Source: JACVRU01 sp040905885 (GTDB taxonomy: Bacteria > Actinomycetota > Thermoleophilia > Gaiellales > Gaiellaceae). Taken from it: a stretch of 24,361 bases of DNA. Location of the stretch: NCBI GenBank assembly GCA_040905885.1, contig JBBDQR010000119.1:1-24361 (forward strand). The letters are read 5' to 3'. This document shows positions 6,767 through 14,009 of the stretch, piece by piece. The notes beneath the pieces were generated by a model that searched no databases, was not told the origin of the DNA, and saw only the letters and a list, made by a program, of their open reading frames with translations. Each line of letters starts with the position of its first letter. The stretch's first letter is position 1. The position numbers and the translations under genes were made by a program.

Positions 6767-8106
6767 CGCGGCACGACGGCGTACAGGCGGGAGACGCCGT
6801 GGAGCAGCAGCTTCCCGCCGTTGCCCGAGACGGGCACGTAGTTGCCGTCACGGAAGCTGAACCGCGTCCGTCCCGTGCGCGCGTCGACGCCGTAGAGCCG
6901 GCGGCCCGTGTTGCCGAAGTAGACGACACCCGCGATCACCGTCGGCGCGCCCGAGATCGGCCGGCCGCCGTACGCGCGCCAGAGCACGCTCCCCGTGCGC
7001 GCGGAGACCGCGTAGAGGACGCCGTTGTGCGAGCCGAAGAAGACGCGACCGGCCCACACGGCCGGCGACGAGTAGACGTATGCGCCCGTGTAGACCGTCC
7101 AGAGGCGCCGGCCGCCGGTGGAGAACGCCGTCAGCGAGCGGCCGGTGGACGAGGGGACGAAGACGCGCCCCGCCGCCACCGCGGGCGTCCCGTAGACGCG
7201 GCCGCCGACGGAGCCGCGCCAGACGACGCGCCCCTGCCGGGAGAGCGCCCAAACGCGGCCGCCGTAGTCCCCCACGTACAGCCGCCCGCCCGCGAAGGAG
7301 ACGCTCGACGTGATCTTGTAGCCGCCGCGGAAGACCCAGCGCAGGCGCCGGCGCTCGAGGTCGAGGGCGTAGACGTTGCCGTTCCAGGCGCCGAAGTAGT
7401 CGACGCCGTCGACGACCACCGGCGAGGACTCGATCGGCGAGCCGACGCGGAACTTCCAGCGGATCCGCCCCGTCTCCCGGTCGAGCACCCAGACGTGCCC
7501 GTCCATCCCGTGGGCGACCACCGTCTTGCCGACGACGGCCGGCGACGCCGCCATCTTCCCGGACGGCGTCTGCCTTCCCCAGAGCACCTTGCCGTTGCGC
7601 ATCGACAGCGCCCGTACCCGTCCGCTCAGGTTGGAGACGTAGGCGACGCCGTCGGCGACGACCGCCGGGAACTCGAGGAAGCCGAGGCTGCGGCTCCAGA
7701 CGACCCTGAACGGCGGCCGCAGCTTGATCTCCGTCTGCGTCTGCGTGCGCCGCGGGCCGGCGCCGTACATCGTCCACTGGAGGCGCGGTCGGTAGAGCCG
7801 CATCACCTGGACGCGACGCTGACCGAAGCGGAGCCGGTCGGTGCGCGCGGCGTAGCCCGGGGCCGTCGCCCGCACCTTCAGCCGGCCGACCCAGCGAACG
7901 CGGAAGTGCGCACCTCCGTTCCCGTTCGCGCGCACGCCCTCCTGCCTCCCGACGCGCACGCTCGCGCCGCGCACCACGCCGCCCGTGTCCCCGTCACGCA
8001 CGAGGACGACGACCTCCTGCCGCATCGGCCCGTCGTAGCGGGCCGCGGCCGGAGCCGCCAAAGCCAACGCCGCGAGGGCGAGCCCGAGGGCGCCCCGTCG
8101 ACCCAC
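6763..8106 (-). CDS. Secreted PQQ-like beta-propeller protein with N-terminal Ig-like domain
   Basis: This is a protein of about 447 residues. A Sec-type signal peptide (GRRGALGLALAALALAAPAA) is followed by a small beta-rich domain at about 28-105 with the carboxypeptidase-regulatory-like pattern (TGGVVRGASVRV, later LKVRATAPGY). A propeller follows, with blade motifs such as RETGRIRWKF, SARTGSVLW and DARTGRTRF. From about residue 128 it is clearly paralogous to the next gene (RPPFRVVW versus RPPYRTIW, then EFPAVV versus EFPPVI). The GTG at 8106 is chosen because it lies three bases after the glycosidase stop and gives a proper signal peptide; the frame is open further upstream inside the glycosidase gene. 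A surface role in binding or organising polysaccharide is inferred. It overlaps the following paralogue by GTGA. Confidence 0.87.
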   Translation of the reverse strand: MGRRGALGLALAALALAAPAAARYDGPMRQEVVVLVRDGDTGGVVRGASVRVGRQEGVRANGNGGAHFRVRWVGRLKVRATAPGYAARTDRLRFGQRRVQVMRLYRPRLQWTMYGAGPRRTQTQTEIKLRPPFRVVWSRSLGFLEFPAVVADGVAYVSNLSGRVRALSMRNGKVLWGRQTPSGKMAASPAVVGKTVVAHGMDGHVWVLDRETGRIRWKFRVGSPIESSPVVVDGVDYFGAWNGNVYALDLERRRLRWVFRGGYKITSSVSFAGGRLYVGDYGGRVWALSRQGRVVWRGSVGGRVYGTPAVAAGRVFVPSSTGRSLTAFSTGGRRLWTVYTGAYVYSSPAVWAGRVFFGSHNGVLYAVSARTGSVLWRAYGGRPISGAPTVIAGVVYFGNTGRRLYGVDARTGRTRFSFRDGNYVPVSGNGGKLLLHGVSRLYAVVPR

Positions 8107-8108
8107 GG

Positions 8109-9227
8109 CTACCTGAGCCGGCGGAACGTGGCGAACGCGGGCTTGCGCGCCCCGCTCTTGTTGAGCAGGCCCGACTGCCAGCCCTCGAGCCGGTTCTCGT
8201 CCCTGAGCAGGAACCAGAAGAACGTGTCGATCCGCGGGTGCTTCTTGGCGATCGCGTACGCCTCGGCCAGGTACTTCGCCTGGAGCTTCGGCGAGACCCC
8301 GAAGATCTTGTCGGGCGGATTGGTCTGGTAGCCGTACTCGGTGATCCAGATCCGCTTCGCTCCCCAGAGGCGCGTCACCTCCGAGATCAGGTCGTCGATG
8401 TTCCCGAGCTGGACGGCCTGCCGGGAGCTCGGGCGCGTCGACGGCGTCTCGGAGGGGTTCCCGTAGTACGGGTGGTGCGCGTAGGCGTCGAAGCCCTTCG
8501 CGCCCGCGGCCTTCATGACGCGCATGAACGGGATCGGGGAGACTGACGGGCGGCTGCTCGACGCCATGTTGTTCCCGCGCGGAGCGGTCACGCCGCACGC
8601 GACCTTGCCGCGCCTCGCCCCCGAATCGATGCGGGCGCGCCGGACGCCGGCGACGACCGCGTTGCAGATCTTGGCGTAGTCGACGGCGCTCTGGATCACC
8701 CACCGGCCCGCGCGCCGTTTGAACTGGGTCTTGAGGAAGAGCGGGTTGTTCGGCTCGTTCCAGGCGATCCACTTCGTCACCGCCGGGAGCCGGATGCCGT
8801 CCTCCGAGACGAAGCGTCCCCCGTACCTCGTCGCGGCCATGAAGACGAAGTTCTCCAGCGCCTTGATCTGCCTCGGCGGCTCGTTCACGCCCCTGTTGTC
8901 GTTCGCCCAGTCGGGCGTCCCGTAGATGGAGAAGTAGACCTCGATCCCGAAGCGCGCCGCGAACGTGACGAGCCGGTCGTAGAGGCTCCAGTCGAGGTTC
9001 CTCGGCTGCTCGGGGTTGAGCCCGCTCGGCGGCCGCAGCGACGCCCCGAACTTGCCGCCCCAGTAGAGGTTGACCCGGATCGCCTTCGTCCCCAGCTGCT
9101 CGAGGATCGGGAAGGTCTTGTCGGGGTTGCCGTACAGGACCTGGGTCTCGTCGTAGATGCCCTTGACGAGGCGCGCCGAGGACGGCGCGGCCGGCGCTCC
9201 GGCCGCGAGCACGGCGAGCACCAGCAC
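8109..9227 (-). CDS. Secreted clan GH-A glycoside hydrolase (cellulase/GH39-like)
   Basis: This is an exported (beta/alpha)8-barrel glycosidase of about 372 residues. The acid/base glutamate is visible in WIAWNEPNN (E158) and the nucleophile in IWITEYGYQT (E297), the two-glutamate signature of clan GH-A. HHPYYGNP near residue 251 fits an active-site strand. The exact GH family and substrate cannot be assigned. The GTG at 9227 gives a short signal peptide without basic residues. An in-frame CTG at 9266 would add TPRIRLPLAFAI, giving a classical arginine-containing n-region, and lies nine bases after a TACGAT hexamer, so the true start may be CTG. The gene precedes both propeller genes in one operon. 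It may trim or release the polymer made by the locus. Confidence 0.82.
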   Translation of the reverse strand: MLVLAVLAAGAPAAPSSARLVKGIYDETQVLYGNPDKTFPILEQLGTKAIRVNLYWGGKFGASLRPPSGLNPEQPRNLDWSLYDRLVTFAARFGIEVYFSIYGTPDWANDNRGVNEPPRQIKALENFVFMAATRYGGRFVSEDGIRLPAVTKWIAWNEPNNPLFLKTQFKRRAGRWVIQSAVDYAKICNAVVAGVRRARIDSGARRGKVACGVTAPRGNNMASSSRPSVSPIPFMRVMKAAGAKGFDAYAHHPYYGNPSETPSTRPSSRQAVQLGNIDDLISEVTRLWGAKRIWITEYGYQTNPPDKIFGVSPKLQAKYLAEAYAIAKKHPRIDTFFWFLLRDENRLEGWQSGLLNKSGARKPAFATFRRLR

Positions 9228-9322
9228 GATCGCGAAGGCGAGGGGTAGTCGGATCCGGGGGGTCAGGGCCGCCCGATCGTATCCCGCGGGCCGGGCGGAT
9301 CGGCCGGGCGCTTACGAACTTC

Positions 9323-10417
9323 TTACCTCACCGGGCTCCAGTACGGGGTGACGCCGCGGCGGAGGTAGGCGCCGAGCGCGGCCACGGTCGCCCAGGTGAC
9401 GAGCAGGTAGTAGTAGGCGAGGCCGGCCCCCGGCACGCGCACGCGCAGCCGGCCGAGGAGCGCGAGGGCGAGCCAGGCGAGCTGCGCCGCGAGCGCCGTC
9501 TGGTAGACGCGGCCGGAGTCGGCGAGCGCGACGCTCGAGCCGAGCCAGACGAGATGGAGCAGCCCGCTCGCATAGCGGAGCAGCCGGTGCGAGACGAGCT
9601 CGAAGGCGTACAGCAGCCCGACGCCGCGCAGCATCCGCCCGCGGAAGACGTCGCGCCAGGCCCAGACGAACATCCGCCGCTTGCGCCCGTACTCGTCCTC
9701 GAGGGTCGCGACGGGCCGTTCGTAGGCGACGGCCTCCGGGTCGTAGACCGCCCGCTTGCCGCGCTTCGCCATCGCCACCGGCAGGGCGAGATCCTGCCCG
9801 AGCAGGCCCGGCGGCCAGTCCTCGCGGCGGACGGCGTAGACGGCGCCGTTGCCGCCGGTGATCGAGCCGAGCGCCGACTCGCTCTCCCGCAGCCAGAGCT
9901 CGTAGCGCCAGTAGGCGCCCTCACGGTTCGTCCCGTCCGCCCGGTCGAGCACGAGCTTGCCGCAGACGTAGCCGACCTCCGGGTCGGCGAGGCTGCGGAC
10001 GAGCTTCCGCAGCGCGTCGGGCGCCCAGCGCGAGTTCGCGTCCGAGAAGGCGAGCACCTCCCGGTCGCTGTGGCCGACCGCCTCGTTCAGCGCGGCGAGC
10101 TTTCCGCCCCGCGGCAGCGCGAGCAGGCGGACGCCGTGCTCCCGGACGATCTCGGCCGTCCGGTCCGTGGAGCCGTCCGAGACGACGAGCACCTCGAGTG
10201 CCGGATAGTCCTGGTCGAGCAGGTTCCGGATCCGCGCGCCGATCGCGGCCTCCTCGTCGTGCGCGGGGACGATCACGGTCACGGAGGGCGTGATCTCGGC
10301 GCGCCTCACACCGCGGCGGCGGACGCGGGCGAGCAGCGCCGCGGCGAGCGGGTAGCCGAGGTGCGTCCAGAGGATGCCGCCGAGGCTGAGCCAGAAGAGG
10401 AGCTTGGCGACGATCAC
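9323..10417 (-). CDS. Membrane glycosyltransferase, GT2 (processive type)
   Basis: This 364-residue protein has one N-terminal membrane helix (about 4-30), a GT-A domain, and about three C-terminal helices. Motifs are VIVPAHDEE (48-56), SDGSTD (80-85), FSDAN (124-128) as the D-x-D-like element, GGNGAVYAVRRED (188-200), GQDLALP (207-213) and RKRRMFVWAW (245-254). The last resembles the Q-x-x-R-W region of hyaluronan/cellulose-synthase relatives, while the usual ED is QD here. It probably extends a polysaccharide at the membrane. The GTG start at 10417 overlaps the stop of the nucleotidyltransferase gene by four bases, so it is read behind a toxin-antitoxin-like pair. A 95-base gap separates it from the glycosidase gene. 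Confidence 0.87.
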   Translation of the reverse strand: MIVAKLLFWLSLGGILWTHLGYPLAAALLARVRRRGVRRAEITPSVTVIVPAHDEEAAIGARIRNLLDQDYPALEVLVVSDGSTDRTAEIVREHGVRLLALPRGGKLAALNEAVGHSDREVLAFSDANSRWAPDALRKLVRSLADPEVGYVCGKLVLDRADGTNREGAYWRYELWLRESESALGSITGGNGAVYAVRREDWPPGLLGQDLALPVAMAKRGKRAVYDPEAVAYERPVATLEDEYGRKRRMFVWAWRDVFRGRMLRGVGLLYAFELVSHRLLRYASGLLHLVWLGSSVALADSGRVYQTALAAQLAWLALALLGRLRVRVPGAGLAYYYLLVTWATVAALGAYLRRGVTPYWSPVR

Positions 10418-10962
10418 GGCAATCCCCGTTGGCGCCGGATCCGCTGAAGCTCCCTCAGGAGCGGGAGCTGGCTCAGGTACTTCGCGCCGCCGGTCGCCTG
10501 CTTGTTGCGGATGATGTCGTCGAGATGGGCGACCTTGATCCGGTTGTCTCCGATCTGGACGTCGATGGCTCGCTCGATCAGATCGTCGTAGCCTCCGGTG
10601 CCGTCGGGGCGGAACCAGACATCGAAGCGACCGAGCCGTGTGGCGAGCGCGACGCTCGTGAAGGCACCGAAGCTGCGGTCGTACCAGGGCTCTGGCGGTG
10701 CCAGTGGCTCTTCCCCTTCGATCCGAAAGCGAGCCTTGAGATCGTTCAGCGCGGCCGCCAGCTGCCGCAGGTTCTCGGGGCTCGTGGAAGGGCAGATGTC
10801 GAGGTCCTCGGTCAGCCTAGGCGAGCCCAGCGCCCGTTCGGCGACGCCGCCGATGAGCACGAACTCCAGGCCGTGACGGACGAGAACGTCGAGAAGCGTT
10901 AGGGCGTCGAAGTCAGGAGCGCGTACCGTCGCCGAGCTCCCGGATGGATGCCGCGAACGCAA
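10414..10962 (-). CDS. Nucleotidyltransferase, AbiEii/MNT-like, probable toxin-antitoxin component
   Basis: This protein of about 182 residues has the minimal polymerase-beta nucleotidyltransferase core: GG at 38-39 (VLIGGVAERAL), TEDLDI with D53 and D55 as metal ligands, and a third acidic residue at D114 (GRFDVWF). Related proteins occur in AbiE-type and MNT-type modules that modify tRNA or a partner protein by nucleotide transfer. The only start that fits is TTG at 10962, which overlaps the upstream XRE gene by 50 bases; the first 13 residues may be poorly conserved. Coupling to XRE and, by GTGA, to the glycosyltransferase behind it is evident. Whether it is the toxin is inferred. Confidence 0.75.
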   Translation of the reverse strand: MRSRHPSGSSATVRAPDFDALTLLDVLVRHGLEFVLIGGVAERALGSPRLTEDLDICPSTSPENLRQLAAALNDLKARFRIEGEEPLAPPEPWYDRSFGAFTSVALATRLGRFDVWFRPDGTGGYDDLIERAIDVQIGDNRIKVAHLDDIIRNKQATGGAKYLSQLPLLRELQRIRRQRGLP

Positions 10963-11236
10963 CGTGCCGGCGGAGGCTGTCGATCCGATCCTCGACGGGG
11001 CGATCGAGCATGTCCTCGATCAGCTGCTCGTCGTGATGGTCGTGCGGAGCGAGCTGCACTCTCAGATCGAACCCGGCGGCCCGCACGAGGCGCTCGAGCG
11101 TGCGGTACGCGGGCTCCTGACGACCCGCCTCGACCCGCGCGATCTCGGACTGCGCAACCCCGGCTCGCTGCGCCAGAGCTCGCTGGCTCAGACCCGCTCG
11201 CGCGCGCGCCTCGCGGAGGATCGCCCAGGCAGCCAC
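10913..11236 (-). CDS. XRE-family helix-turn-helix protein, probable antitoxin/repressor
   Basis: This 107-residue protein has a lambda-Cro/XRE helix-turn-helix at about residues 8-60 (LREARARAGLSQRALAQRAG, then VAQSEIARVEAGRQEPAYRTL). A charged C-terminal tail (HDHHDEQLIEDMLDRP) follows. The start GTG at 11236 lies seven bases after a TATCAT hexamer, suggesting a leaderless transcript. It is followed by the overlapping nucleotidyltransferase gene, an HTH-plus-nucleotidyltransferase order seen in two-gene stress or phage-defence modules. The upstream vapC-like gene ends only 25 bases away, so readthrough from the VapBC operon is also possible. Autorepression is likely from the fold but no operator was identified. 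Confidence 0.8.
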   Translation of the reverse strand: MAAWAILREARARAGLSQRALAQRAGVAQSEIARVEAGRQEPAYRTLERLVRAAGFDLRVQLAPHDHHDEQLIEDMLDRPVEDRIDSLRRHVAFAASIRELGDGTRS

Positions 11237-11243
11237 GCCGACA

Positions 11244-11249
11244 ATGATA
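11244..11249 (-). promoter_or_regulatory. -10 element of the XRE/nucleotidyltransferase operon
   Basis: TATCAT on the minus strand ends seven bases before the GTG at 11236 and lies in the 25-base gap behind the vapC-like gene. No strong -35 box is seen. Confidence 0.4.
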
Positions 11250-11261
11250 GCGAATACCGCA

Positions 11262-11708
11262 TCAGTCGAGCGATCCGGGCGGGGCGATCCAGCGGCTCTC
11301 GAAGGCGAGCACCTCGGTGAGGCGGTCGTAGTGCCGGTCGTAGTGGAGCACGCCGAGGCCGGCGTCCTGGGCCGCCGCGGCTATCAGCAGGTCGGGGAGA
11401 GGGACTCCCCGCTGGTAGCGCGGCTGAACGTGAGCGAGCTTTCGAAGCGCGAACAGCGCGGCATTTGTCACCGACCGGGTGATCGGGATGTCACGAAGAG
11501 CTGCCAGGAACTCTTGGCGCGCGTCGAACTCGGCTCCGTCGCGCGCCGCGTGCAAGAGCTCGAGCTTGACCGCCGGACATGTCGCAATCTGCCCTGCCGA
11601 GAAGGCCTCCTGCCATGCGTCCGCCACGGCCGCCCGACCAGAGCGCGCCCAGGCGGAGGTGTCGGCGATGAAGACGCCGCCGCCGAACGGCGGCTCTACT
11701 CCCCCCAC
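11262..11708 (-). CDS. VapC-like PIN-domain ribonuclease toxin (second module)
   Basis: This PIN-domain protein of about 148 residues has the acidic quartet D16 (FIADTSAW), E50 (VKLELLHAA), D106 (PLPDLLIAA) and D124 (HYDRHYD). It resembles the actinobacterial VapC group with H-Y-D-x-H/D-F/Y near the C-terminus. The GTG at 11708 overlaps the end of the antitoxin gene by 13 bases. The first ten residues are glycine-rich and lie outside the fold, but no later start fits. It is intact and not closely similar to the module at 935-1354. Its RNA target is unknown. Confidence 0.88.
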   Translation of the reverse strand: MGGVEPPFGGGVFIADTSAWARSGRAAVADAWQEAFSAGQIATCPAVKLELLHAARDGAEFDARQEFLAALRDIPITRSVTNAALFALRKLAHVQPRYQRGVPLPDLLIAAAAQDAGLGVLHYDRHYDRLTEVLAFESRWIAPPGSLD

Positions 11709-11959
11709 GCCTCTTCGCGGACCCGCATCAAGTACTCGCGGTCGAAGAAGTCGGGCTGAACAGACAGTTCCGCCAGCTCTTCGAGCTTCGCGCGCCGATC
11801 GGCGTCGTCCAGGAGGACGGCCTCCGCGCCGCGCAGGGCGAGGTCACGAACGAGCCGAGCTCGCGGGATGCTGCGGCCGTTCAACGCCTCCACGCGAGCG
11901 AGCGCTTCCTCCAGCTGCTCGTCGACCGTCACGGCGACGCGTGGATGCTTCGTGGGCAT
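11696..11959 (-). CDS. VapB-like antitoxin (second module)
   Basis: This 87-residue protein starts MPTKHPRVAVTVDEQLEEAL, a ribbon-helix-helix-like strand and helix. RSIPRARLVRDLALRGAEA follows, and an acidic and aromatic tail (LSVQPDFFDREYLMRVREE) is of the kind that occupies a PIN toxin. The ATG at 11959 stands six bases after a TACACT hexamer that lies inside a palindrome. It is the first gene of the module; the toxin gene overlaps its end. The -10 and palindrome overlap the 3' end of the FemAB-like gene upstream, so the module sits tightly against that gene. Confidence 0.8.
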   Translation of the reverse strand: MPTKHPRVAVTVDEQLEEALARVEALNGRSIPRARLVRDLALRGAEAVLLDDADRRAKLEELAELSVQPDFFDREYLMRVREEAWGE

Positions 11960-11965
11960 GCCGTC

Positions 11966-11988
11966 AGTGTAGCACCTCGGTGTTACAC
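11966..11988 (-). promoter_or_regulatory. -10 element within a palindrome: probable VapB operator
   Basis: GTGTAGCACC (11967-11976) and GGTGTTACAC (11979-11988) form ten-base arms with one mismatch around a two-base spacer. The -10-like TACACT (11966-11971, minus) overlaps one arm, so a bound VapB-VapC complex would block the promoter. The palindrome also contains the stop codon of the FemAB-like gene (11983-11985). A read-through terminator role for the hairpin is possible but there is no T-run. Confidence 0.5.
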
Positions 11989-12939
11989 CCGGTAGGCCGG
12001 GAAGAGCGTCGTCTCGCGGCCGCGGGAGAGCTCGGCGTAGCGCTCGGGGTCGAAGATGCGCATCCCGATCTCGAACGGCACGAGCCCGTGCGGCGCGAAG
12101 CTGCGCTTGTAGCGGAAGATGCCGTCGTCGGCCTCGTGCCCGCCGCCGAGCACGAAGCGCCGCTTCCCGGCCTCCTTCGCCCAGAGCATCAGCTCGTGCT
12201 TGAGCAGGTCGTTCGGCCGCAGCTCGAAGGCCGACTCGTCGGTGCCGCCGAGGAACGAGTACGCGCTCGTCGCGGAGAGCAGCGCCAGCTCGGAGGAGAC
12301 GACCCGCTCGCCGTCGAGCACGTGCGCGAAGGCGAACTGGCCCGCCAGCCGGTCGCGGATCCGCTCGAAGAACGCCCGCGGGAACCGGTAGCGCGTCGAG
12401 GCCCCGCGCCGGTCGAGCGTGTGCTCGTAGAGGCGGACGAACTCGTCGAGCCGCGCGCCGGCCTGGTCTATCTCGACGCGCAGGCCCGAGCGGCGGGCTT
12501 TGTTGACGTTCTTCCGCACCTTGTGCTCGTAGTCCATCCAGAGCTCGTCCGCAGACGGCTCGAGGTCGCGGACGACGTTCACGAGCCGCGGCTCGCGCTC
12601 GCCCGGGTACGGCAGCAGCCGCTCCGGGAAGAGCGAGAAGCGGACGAGCTCGGAGACCGCGCCCTGCTCGGCCGCCCAGGCGTCGAAGGCGCGCCAGAAG
12701 GCGTCGGCGTCGGCGTCGCCCGTCCTGAACGCGCCTCCGTAGCCGTACGGCGAGATCACGTCGACGGGGTCCGCGCGCAGCAGGAACGGGTAGAGGACGC
12801 CGTCGGCGACCGCGCAGAGGGCGCGCCCCCCGTCCTCGAAGAGACGGACGTACTCGGGGTGCGCGTGCACCTCGCGCTCCGGCCAGGCCTCCCACATGGA
12901 CAGCCAGCGCGGGTCGTCCGCTGTCAGGACCTCGAACAC
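11983..12939 (-). CDS. FemAB/GNAT-like acyl or aminoacyl transferase
   Basis: This 318-residue protein resembles the FemAB-like/BioF2-type acetyltransferase superfamily. The central YEHKVRKNVNKARRSGLRVE (about residues 155-174) is the characteristic stretch ahead of the second GNAT fold. SSELALLSATSAYSFLGGT and FVLGGGHEADDGIFRYKRSF are typical of its C-terminal half. Members in polysaccharide clusters, called FemAB-like or peptidoglycan bridge proteins, are thought to transfer acyl or amino acids to sugars or peptides. The GTG at 12939 overlaps the stop of the GT4 gene by 16 bases, so the two form an operon. The substrate is unknown. Its stop codon lies in the operator-like palindrome of the next module. 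Confidence 0.75.
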   Translation of the reverse strand: MFEVLTADDPRWLSMWEAWPEREVHAHPEYVRLFEDGGRALCAVADGVLYPFLLRADPVDVISPYGYGGAFRTGDADADAFWRAFDAWAAEQGAVSELVRFSLFPERLLPYPGEREPRLVNVVRDLEPSADELWMDYEHKVRKNVNKARRSGLRVEIDQAGARLDEFVRLYEHTLDRRGASTRYRFPRAFFERIRDRLAGQFAFAHVLDGERVVSSELALLSATSAYSFLGGTDESAFELRPNDLLKHELMLWAKEAGKRRFVLGGGHEADDGIFRYKRSFAPHGLVPFEIGMRIFDPERYAELSRGRETTLFPAYRV

Positions 12940-13991
12940 ACAGCCTCGTAGAGCCGCTCGTGCGCCTCGGCGGAGGCGTCCCAGGTCAGCGCCTCGCGGG
13001 CGGCGAGCGCGCCGCGGTAGGCCGCCGCGAGCCGCTCCGGCTCGAGCAGCCGCGCGCAGGCGGCGGCGAGCGCCTCGTGGTCGCCGGGCGGGACGACCTC
13101 GCCGGCGTCGAAGTCCCGGATCGTCTCCCCCAGCGCGCCGACGTCGCTCACCACCGCCGGCCGGCCGTGGCCGATCGCCGTGGCCAGCACGCCCGACGCG
13201 TCCGTCCGCCGGTAGGGCAGGACGACTGCCGCGGCCTCGCGCAGCAGCGCCCATAGCTCCTCGTCGGGAAGGAAGCCGAGCCGCCACAGGACTCTTTCGT
13301 CGTGGGGCGGGGGGTCGATGGGGTCGCCCGCGACGACGAGCCGCACGTCCGGCAGGTGGTCGAGCGCGCGCAGCAGGACGTCGAGCCCCTTGTACGCGCG
13401 CAGGAGGCCGAAGAAGAGCAGCGTCCGGCCGGTCGGCGGCTCCGGAGGCCCGTCCGTGAAGGCGGGATGCGGAATGTAGGCGAGCTTCTCCCGCGGCACG
13501 CCGAACGCGACGAGCTCCTCCAGCGCGCCGCGCGAGTGCACGACCACCCGGGCCACGGCCTCGAAGATCCGCAGCCGCTCCTCCATCCCCGCCCCCTCGT
13601 CGCGCGGCAGCGCGTGGTGCGCAGTAAAGACGGTCGGCCGCCCGAGGCGGCGCAGCCAGCGCAGGTCGATGCGAGGCAGCGGCAGCCACTGCACGTGGAC
13701 GACGTCCGGCTCGAGCTGGCGCACCCGCCGCGACAGCCGGGCGACGCTGGGGAGGTACTCGAGGCCCTTGAGCAGGAACCGGACGCGCGAGCGCGGATTG
13801 CGCCTCAGTATCCTTCCTGAGAGCGGAAGGAAGACCTCGTCGCGGCGGTAGCCGTCCGGCGCGGGGACGGGCCCGAACGGAAAGGGAGACGTGAGCAGAT
13901 CGACGTCGTGGCCGCGCCGGGCGAGCGCGCGGGCTAGCTCGTGATCGTAGGGCGGGGTCGTGCCGGCCGGGTCGAGGAGGGCGACGCGCAC
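12924..13991 (-). CDS. Glycosyltransferase, GT4 (GT-B fold)
   Basis: This 355-residue protein starts MRVALLDPAGTTPPYDHELARAL, a GT4 N-terminal Rossmann domain. Further features are VHVQWLPLP near residue 97, the interdomain GRTLLFFGLLRAYKGLDVLL, and a donor-site region PYRRTDASGVLATAIGHGRP. The usual E-x7-E motif is modified: the first glutamate is replaced (TDASGVLAT). Some retaining GT4 enzymes vary here, but activity and donor cannot be assured. The start is GTG at 13991, seven bases after TATCAT. The divergent phosphoglycosyl transferase gene begins only 18 bases away. It is followed by the overlapping FemAB-like gene. Confidence 0.87.
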   Translation of the reverse strand: MRVALLDPAGTTPPYDHELARALARRGHDVDLLTSPFPFGPVPAPDGYRRDEVFLPLSGRILRRNPRSRVRFLLKGLEYLPSVARLSRRVRQLEPDVVHVQWLPLPRIDLRWLRRLGRPTVFTAHHALPRDEGAGMEERLRIFEAVARVVVHSRGALEELVAFGVPREKLAYIPHPAFTDGPPEPPTGRTLLFFGLLRAYKGLDVLLRALDHLPDVRLVVAGDPIDPPPHDERVLWRLGFLPDEELWALLREAAAVVLPYRRTDASGVLATAIGHGRPAVVSDVGALGETIRDFDAGEVVPPGDHEALAAACARLLEPERLAAAYRGALAAREALTWDASAEAHERLYEAVCSRS

Positions 13992-13997
13992 GGCGGC

Positions 13998-14004
13998 GAT
14001 GATA
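13998..14004. promoter_or_regulatory. Overlapping divergent -10 elements (bidirectional leaderless promoter)
   Basis: The seven bases gatgata contain TATCAT on the minus strand (13999-14004) and GATGAT on the plus strand (13998-14003). TATCAT is seven bases before the GTG at 13991; GATGAT is six bases before the GTG at 14010. The whole intergenic gap is 18 bases, leaving no room for separate promoters or leaders if both starts are right. GATGAT is a weak -10 match. Confidence 0.5.
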
Positions 14005-14009
14005 CGTCC

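Noticed and set aside
5447..6841. Plus-strand frame of 464 codons opposite the propeller gene
   Set aside because: It is the antisense of a high-GC gene, with Arg/Val/Asp-rich composition and no recognisable domain.
6763..8772. Long frame suggesting a 669-residue propeller protein
   Set aside because: The part upstream of 8106 lies inside the glycosidase gene in a different frame and has no domain-like composition. The GTG at 8106 gives a signal peptide.
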